Positions 58,197 to 64,000 of a stretch of DNA of 64,000 nucleotides are shown here, piece by piece. A model generated the notes under the pieces. The model was not told the origin of the DNA. It did not search any database and saw only the letters and a list, made by a program, of their open reading frames with translations. The translations under genes were made by a program, and so were the position numbers. Every line of letters begins with the position of its first letter. Position 1 is the stretch's first letter. Source of the DNA: Echinarachnius parma (lineage: Eukaryota; Echinodermata; Echinoidea; Clypeasteroida; Echinarachniidae); NCBI GenBank assembly GCA_037951105.1, contig JBAMJV010004280.1, forward strand, positions 1 to 64,000, read 5' to 3'.

Positions 58197-59218
58197 ATAA
58201 ATAAAACAAACAAACAATGTAAAAGACAAATAGGTAAAATATTCAAAGATAAAAATAAAGTTCTAGAATGACTTAAGAAAGGCTTATGACAAATTATACG
58301 TACTGCTCTTTTTTGTAAGAGATAGATACGATCTAGTAAATATTTATTGCATGATCCCCAAATAATGTTGCAATATGATATATATGGCAAGACCATTGTA
58401 TTGTACAATAATAACAAAACAGTTTGTGGTAAAGGGTCTTGAAGCTTACCCATGATTCCTATCATTTTCGAAATTTTACGTAAAATATTACAAACATGAC
58501 TCCTCCATTTCAAATCCCTATCAATAATAACGCCTAAAAACTTTGTTGAATCGGTGTGCTGTATTTCTTTATCATCCATATATATTTTTATTTTATCAAT
58601 ATTTTCTTTATTAGCATTAAATACCATAATGTGAGTTTTCTCATAATTCAATTGTAATCTGTTTGCCTTAATCCACTCGCAAACCTTACGGAGTTCAATA
58701 TTTAAAGTCTCCATCAAATAATCTGGATCTTTATGTTGATAACAAATATTTGTATCATCTGCAAACAATAAAAAGTGTAATAATGGAGAAACTAAATGCA
58801 AATCATTAATGTATATCAAAAATAAGAGGGGCCCCAGGATTGAACCCTGAGGCACACCACAGCAGACTGGTTGCTGACTGGAGTATTTAAAATCATACAC
58901 TGTAAATTGTTTCCTATCACTCAAATAACTTTGAAACAAATTTAATGTGGTGCCATGTATACCATAATAATGAAGTTTTGCAAGTAATACATCATGACTA
59001 ATAGAGTCGAAAGCCTTTTGAAAATCTAAAAAAATGCCAACTATAATCTCATTATTCTCCATTGCTTGTGATACATGAACTAAAAAGTTTGAAAGGGCAT
59101 GAGCAGTTGAATGTTTGGCCCTAAAACCAAATTGCTTGTTTGATAATTTAATAATAGGAGTTGTGTACAGGCCTTCTATAGTGGTAATGTTAGCTCTTCG
59201 TTTGAAGAAATCTGTCAT
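58197..59218 (-). pseudogene. LINE B: reverse transcriptase segment
   Basis: On the minus strand: KQFGFRAKHSTAHAL, FLDFQKAFDSISHDVL, GVPQGSILGPLLFLIYINDL, FADDTNI (a FADD variant of YADD, residues 152-155 of this frame) and STKFLGVIIDRDLKW. The frame then meets the LINE A insertion at the ATAAATA site. The continuation lies at 54264-54851. The nuclease portion is not upstream in the same orientation. Confidence 0.85.
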
Positions 59219-59885
59219 ATCTTGTCGAACTCGATAATTATTCAGTAATAAAACAGTACTTTTTATGGGTGATTTTAATGTGAACCTTTTACATTATGAC
59301 CACGATATTTCTTTAAATTAATTCGTTAATGTTTTAAGTACTTTCTCTTAAAGGGACTACAGCGTCTAGATGGCCTAATTTTCACAATTCGGCTATCTAT
59401 ACGTAATTTTTCCTAAAGAAAAATAAATTGGCAGTCATTTATCATGAAATCAATCAATTTTGGGGTAATTAGTGAATATCTAATTGTCCTGGGAACGCCC
59501 CTTTTAAATCTCAAAAATGTGACGTCATCTAAAGAACGGACTAATGAACTAAATTCTGTAGATGACGCGTCATGACGCAAGCCAATGAATTGTCAATCAC
59601 GTGTCAATTACGCTGCCGATTTGGGAGCCTAAATGTGGGTGGGGCGTAAATTGGCTGCTAAATGAGATTTCGCATCAACAAATTAGTCTTAAATCTCTAC
59701 TGTGTTTATTTTCATGGATTTTTTTTCGGCAGACCTATTTACAAGTCATCACCTATGGAATAAGTGTCAAAGTACGTTGTATTATTTAGGTCCTTTAAGT
59801 ACCATTGATTGATGAGCCAACTAGAATAACATACAATTCACAAACTTGTATTGATAATATATTCACTAATTTTCATCCATTTCTA
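59219..59885 (+). pseudogene. inverted LINE endonuclease fragment, split by a MITE
   Basis: On the plus strand, VLFMGDFNVNLLHYDHD (near 59260) and PLIDEPTRITYNSQTCIDNI (near 59812) are EEP-nuclease motifs of the CR1/L2 type. They are separated by the MITE at 59348-59798. Without the MITE the two parts are in one frame apart from a TAA. The fragment points away from the adjoining minus-strand RT, as expected of a 5' inversion during insertion. Confidence 0.75.
59348..59798. mobile_element. T2-like MITE, family 5, inside LINE fragment
   Basis: TTAAAGGGACTAC left and TAGGTCCTTTAA right, with TTAA at both edges. Inserted inside the inverted endonuclease fragment, so the target is known. The interior has repeated CATGACG/GACGTCATC words. 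Confidence 0.8.
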
Positions 59886-61479
59886 AACCCCTCAAAAAAA
59901 GTTCGGAAACTCAACTTTGATCGATTATATCACTCTTATTGTTAAACTGTACTTTTTACTTTTAGTGTCATTGCAATGCATGATGATCTCCCTTTAAAAT
60001 GGTACATTATATGTCATTTATTTCAAATCGGGGAATGCGCAGTGCGTTTCAGAATGGAGGACGGTCAGAAGTCAAATGTCGCAAAATGGACCGAAAGTAT
60101 TCAGTTAGGAAATTTGACTATTGTGTCGTATTTTGTAATGGTCAAGTTGTATCGAAGATTGAAGCGTGTTCAAATTATCTTAAATTATCAAATTTGGTAT
60201 AATTTTAAAGCCTATGTGTCTATCTTTTCAATACGGTTATGTCCGAAACAATTGTATTGATAGGTTAAGTATGGAACAGGTGAATATGGGGGAGGGCCGA
60301 AAGTAAATGTTGCAAATGCATTTTATTTTGTGAAATTTAAGGCGTTGCATCGAAAAACGACTATTGGAGGAGATGTTTTGGGGTTTTACATTGCATAATC
60401 ATCAGTAAATTTGCGTCATGTGAAAGCATGTTTATTTTCCCTTAAATTTATGTCTCACCTGTAATAATTATGCTATTGGGGTGTGTGCAGTAAAACCGGA
60501 TATGGGGGTCTATTAATGCTATGAATTTAAGACCGTGGTTTCTTGTTTCACGATTCCGGTAAGATGTTGTTGTATTAATCATAACTCTATCATCATTACG
60601 TTTTGCACTATCGGAAAGCTCGTTAATCTATCTTTAATATGATATCTCATTTGCAATGATTATGTTGAATGTGAGTGCGTAGTACAAGAAACTCACACAC
60701 TTGATGTATTGAAAATGCATCACATTTCACTAAACGTACGCAAACTGGCCAGAACTGGCATATTAGCGCCCTCTTTAACCGTGTCGGTATGCCCTTATTA
60801 CCACATACAAAACGGTAGAACATGGACCTTGCAACGTGTCATTTTGAGCCCCATACATTTAGAAGTACTACGCCCACCTGAATCACATAACCACTATGAA
60901 TGGGGCATTATGTTATTGGCAAATTAACACGCTTCAACATGATGTTGAATTTCCTAATGATTATGTAAAGTAAAGTACTAAGATATCTCCACAAAAAGTC
61001 GTTTTTGGATGCAACGCCTTCAATTTCACACAATCAAAGGCATTTTTTTTACATTTTGCAGTCGATCCTCCGCAATATTCACCTAAATTGTACCTACCCG
61101 GCTTTCATAATCATTCGAAGTGAGGTGTCATTAGAAAGATAATTAAACGGGCTTTTGTCTGATACCATATTCAACAGTATTTGTTCATTGTCAAGATATT
61201 CATCGTCGAAAGAATTTGAACTTGAGAAAGACCCTGATACGGGTGTCGGACCTTCCAACTGAAGTTTGTTGGCGCATTTTGTGACATTGCACTTGTGACA
61301 TTCCCCCATTCTCAGATATATACTGCGCATACCTCGTGCTCGTGAAGCTTACGAATTTGGTATCATTTTAAAGAGGTATACACACACTTTCAAGTGATAC
61401 CAAATATAACAATTATGATTTCATAATAAAATAAATATAATCGATGAAACTTGAGTTTCCGAACTTTTTTTGAGGGGTT
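59886..61479. mobile_element. 1.6-kb foldback element with TA target
   Basis: Ends AACCCCTCAAAAAAAGTTCG then GAAACTCAA, repeated inverted at the right (61440-61479). TA lies on both sides, as in Tc1/mariner. The inversion extends inward: GGCGTTGCATC.AAAAACGAC near 60340 pairs with its complement near 61000, and AATGTC.CAAAATG near 60078 with 61285. The whole element could fold into arms of several hundred bp. No transposase is visible and the short frames inside are not recognised. Confidence 0.75.
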
Positions 61480-64000
61480 TATATGCTTTATAGTAATATC
61501 TGATATGATGCAAAACTACTGCTGAAAACTGCTTATCTACTATAATAATGCCGGGTAATACAATGAGAGTCAATATAGGGCCTACATTTTTTTTATCCTA
61601 GAAGAATCTTCTTAAGAGGCTATAATGTGACGATTATACAAACAAAAACAACATACACGGCATGTACACGGCATGTTCAGACCTATTTGATTTTTTTGAA
61701 AGGTCCTACAATCTCGATTTTTCTTTGAGCAGATGCATCTTGGCAAGACTTTTCGCGCAATACAAAATTTGTGACCATTGCATTTATATTTTTTCTACAG
61801 GAACAAAAAACATGCTATTTTTGACCACTTTTGAAAAAAGTCTCTTAACGTTTTTTTGAGCGGTTAAAATCTTAGATTGAAGACTTGATACGAATTGGTT
61901 TATTTTTACATGGGAAGTTGTTGCATATGTCAGGACTCATTATATGAGTTTTTGTAACTAACTGGCAATCATGTGATTTTGGGTGATTTTTTACCTAGTG
62001 GTAAATTTTAAGCGTTGCCTACGAATACATTTTTTAGCACTCATAACCTTATTGAAAAATTAATCACACGATTGAAAATGTGTGCTCAACTTAAACCCTC
62101 ATGTGTCTGCTATTGAAATGCATTATCAAAAATCCTAGTGTTTTTATTGTATAGCCGTCAGAAATGTCAAAAGCTGAAAAGGCCCGTTTGGTAAAAAAAA
62201 TGGCATTACCTACGTATACACTTCATCATGTCGTAGCTTCAATATGTATGAAGATTAGTGAGAGATAACTTAGTAACAGATGGAATATAGCATAACGCTA
62301 ATATGTGCAAGGATTTATCGTTTTCAGATAATGATTTTAGGAGATATTCAACAAAATGTGTTGCATTCGTTAGTAACTTTTAACAAATTAAACGTTACTT
62401 ACGAATACAAACACGACATAGGGAGTTTGATTCCTGCGCTGACATTATTTCAAACGGCAAAATCACGTAGATATTTTGGCTGTTTGAAGAAAATGAGCGT
62501 GTTATGGTATGAACAAATTTCCTTTTCATGCTTTATAATGTTCATATTTTTGGGGCATTTAGATTACGAGCACACCAGGTTTAAAAAGTTCCCTTTTTTG
62601 CCTCATTTAACATTAAACGATCTTCTCCTCCTATTAATAAATGAATGTATGTGTATGATTCGAAAGAATCCTTTGGCAATATATTAAAATCAAAATAACG
62701 ATAGTCAATGCTTTAATAAGAACATTAATGTGGCATTTTATCATGGGAACACTCTGTATTCGTAGGTAAAATATACTCGTAGGTAACAAGAAAAAAGTAA
62801 ACCTTCGGAAAATTAAAGCCCATTTGTATGTCACAATCAACCTGATAAGTGTGCGCTTTCTAAATTGGACCAGATGCTATCATCATCTAGAGTTTCGACT
62901 TAAATTATGATTGATTTTGTTTACAAAGTTCCGAATACACAAAAATAATGATGTCATCATTGATTTTTTTAATCGGTTAATACAAAAAAGTGTTTAAAAA
63001 CCACATGCATCTGATGGCCCACTATCTGCATCAAGATGATCAACCCATTCGACCCAAAAAAGCAATTGCGGTTGTTCGAATTGCATTTTGGTATTTTTGT
63101 CTATGAAATTTTCCTTGTAAAAACATATATCATGGAGTCTGTGTACATGGTATCTACGTTGACGTATGCACTATGATTTTTGGCGAACAGTTGTATATAA
63201 ACCACATGATAAGTCGACGATTACTTTCATTCGTATTCCAATCACACGAGAGATTGAATCAGATATGGCTCTTTATAAAGTGGGTAAAATACCGAAGAAC
63301 ACACCATTTGATGTCTTAATATACTATATAAAGATGGTAAGAATGATATGTATAAAATGGCGCTTCATGTAATACATTGGCTCAATTTTGTTAAATTATT
63401 TATCTCACAATACACCCTTACTCCCTCCGAAAATTTAAATTTAAAAACAATCAATATGTTTCGCCTAACTTCCAGCTATACATGTACCTTATCCCAACCG
63501 TTCTCCCATTACGTCAGATATATCATTTTTGTATCTTGGGTAGATAGAAAATTCGATTATTTTTTGTAATATCGGGATTGTGTTTTAGTTAGTATATCTA
63601 TAAGATGATACAACTTATTAACATTTTCTTTATTTAATATTTATATCACATATAACAAGAGCATGTACAATGAAATATCGATAATGTTAAACAGGTTATG
63701 ATTGCTATAAAGATTTATTTAACGGCCATTTTTTGTTGTTAAAAAGTAAAATAACGTAATTGAAAATAATGATGATGCCGTGCTGTGATGTTTTCATATG
63801 CTGCCGTTTGATTGTATTAATATTATTGCAGCATTACATAATGAACACATACATCTCCAAGAATAACTTCGTTTATAACATTCTTGATAAATGTAGCACA
63901 TAATAAGATTAACCTTATATTTTAGCACAATACAATAATATACTGTAAGACACAAAACTGGAAACAATACGAGTTAATCTTAGAAACATTCCAATTAAAT
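61480..64000. other. no recognisable gene; recurrent ACGAATACA words
   Basis: AT-rich. A 135-codon plus-strand frame (62280-62687) has no domain I recognise. TTAC.TACGAATACA-type words occur near 62017, 62207, 62393 and, inverted, 62758 and 62775, hinting at an unidentified repeat. Confidence 0.4.

Noticed and set aside
62280-62687. 135-residue plus-strand protein
   Set aside because: No recognisable domain, AT-driven composition and repeat-like words around it; not enough to call a gene.

Overview
The window looks like intron-rich, AT-rich, repeat-laden DNA from a marine invertebrate animal. An echinoderm is the best guess: very long arrays of near-identical 33-residue ankyrin repeats, abundant CR1/L2-like LINEs and many TTAA-target MITEs are typical there. 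No species-diagnostic gene is present, so the taxonomy is inference. There are no bacterial-style operons, no CRISPR array and no intact tRNA or rRNA gene.

Region 1 to about 29.4 kb holds no convincing protein gene. It is a mosaic of non-autonomous mobile elements. These are: MITEs that begin TTAAAGG and end CCTTTAA (Xenopus T2/Kolobok-like by their ends), TTAA-CCC...GGG-TTAA elements (piggyBac-like), hAT-like elements with 8-bp target duplications, PIF/Harbinger-, pogo/Tigger- and Tc1-like palindromic elements, tRNA-derived SINEs, long poly-C runs, microsatellites, and a 1.2-kb segment repeated about 2.2 times in tandem (22.83-25.44 kb).

Region 29.8-35.0 kb is AT-rich, lacks the MITEs and poly-C runs of its surroundings, and lies directly downstream of a stop codon on the minus strand. 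It carries a strand-biased set of Pumilio-type UGUANAUA motifs and reads as a very long 3' UTR.

Region 35.0-53.7 kb (minus strand) holds the one real gene. A 4.3-kb exon encodes about 40 ankyrin repeats. It is followed by small exons, a chimeric half-ZU5/ankyrin exon, a ZU5-like exon, several linker exons, an exon with a hydrophobic segment plus a Cys-poor Ig-like and a Cys-rich extracellular region and a Ser/Thr stalk, and two exons for a transmembrane helix and cytoplasmic tail. I found splice sites whose phases agree across all 14 coding exons (6516 nt, 2171 codons plus stop). The window may therefore hold one unusual membrane protein: ankyrin array - ZU5 - hydrophobic segment - Ig-like ectodomain - TM - tail. 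The alternative is two neighbouring genes. The intron/exon pattern records an unequal exchange that made the chimeric exon.

Region 54.26-61.48 kb is a nest of transposons. A plus-strand CR1/L2-like LINE is inserted in a minus-strand LINE with a 7-bp duplication. An inverted endonuclease fragment lies beyond it, broken by a T2-like MITE and ending in a 1.6-kb foldback element with TA target sites. From 61.48 kb to the end I recognise no gene.
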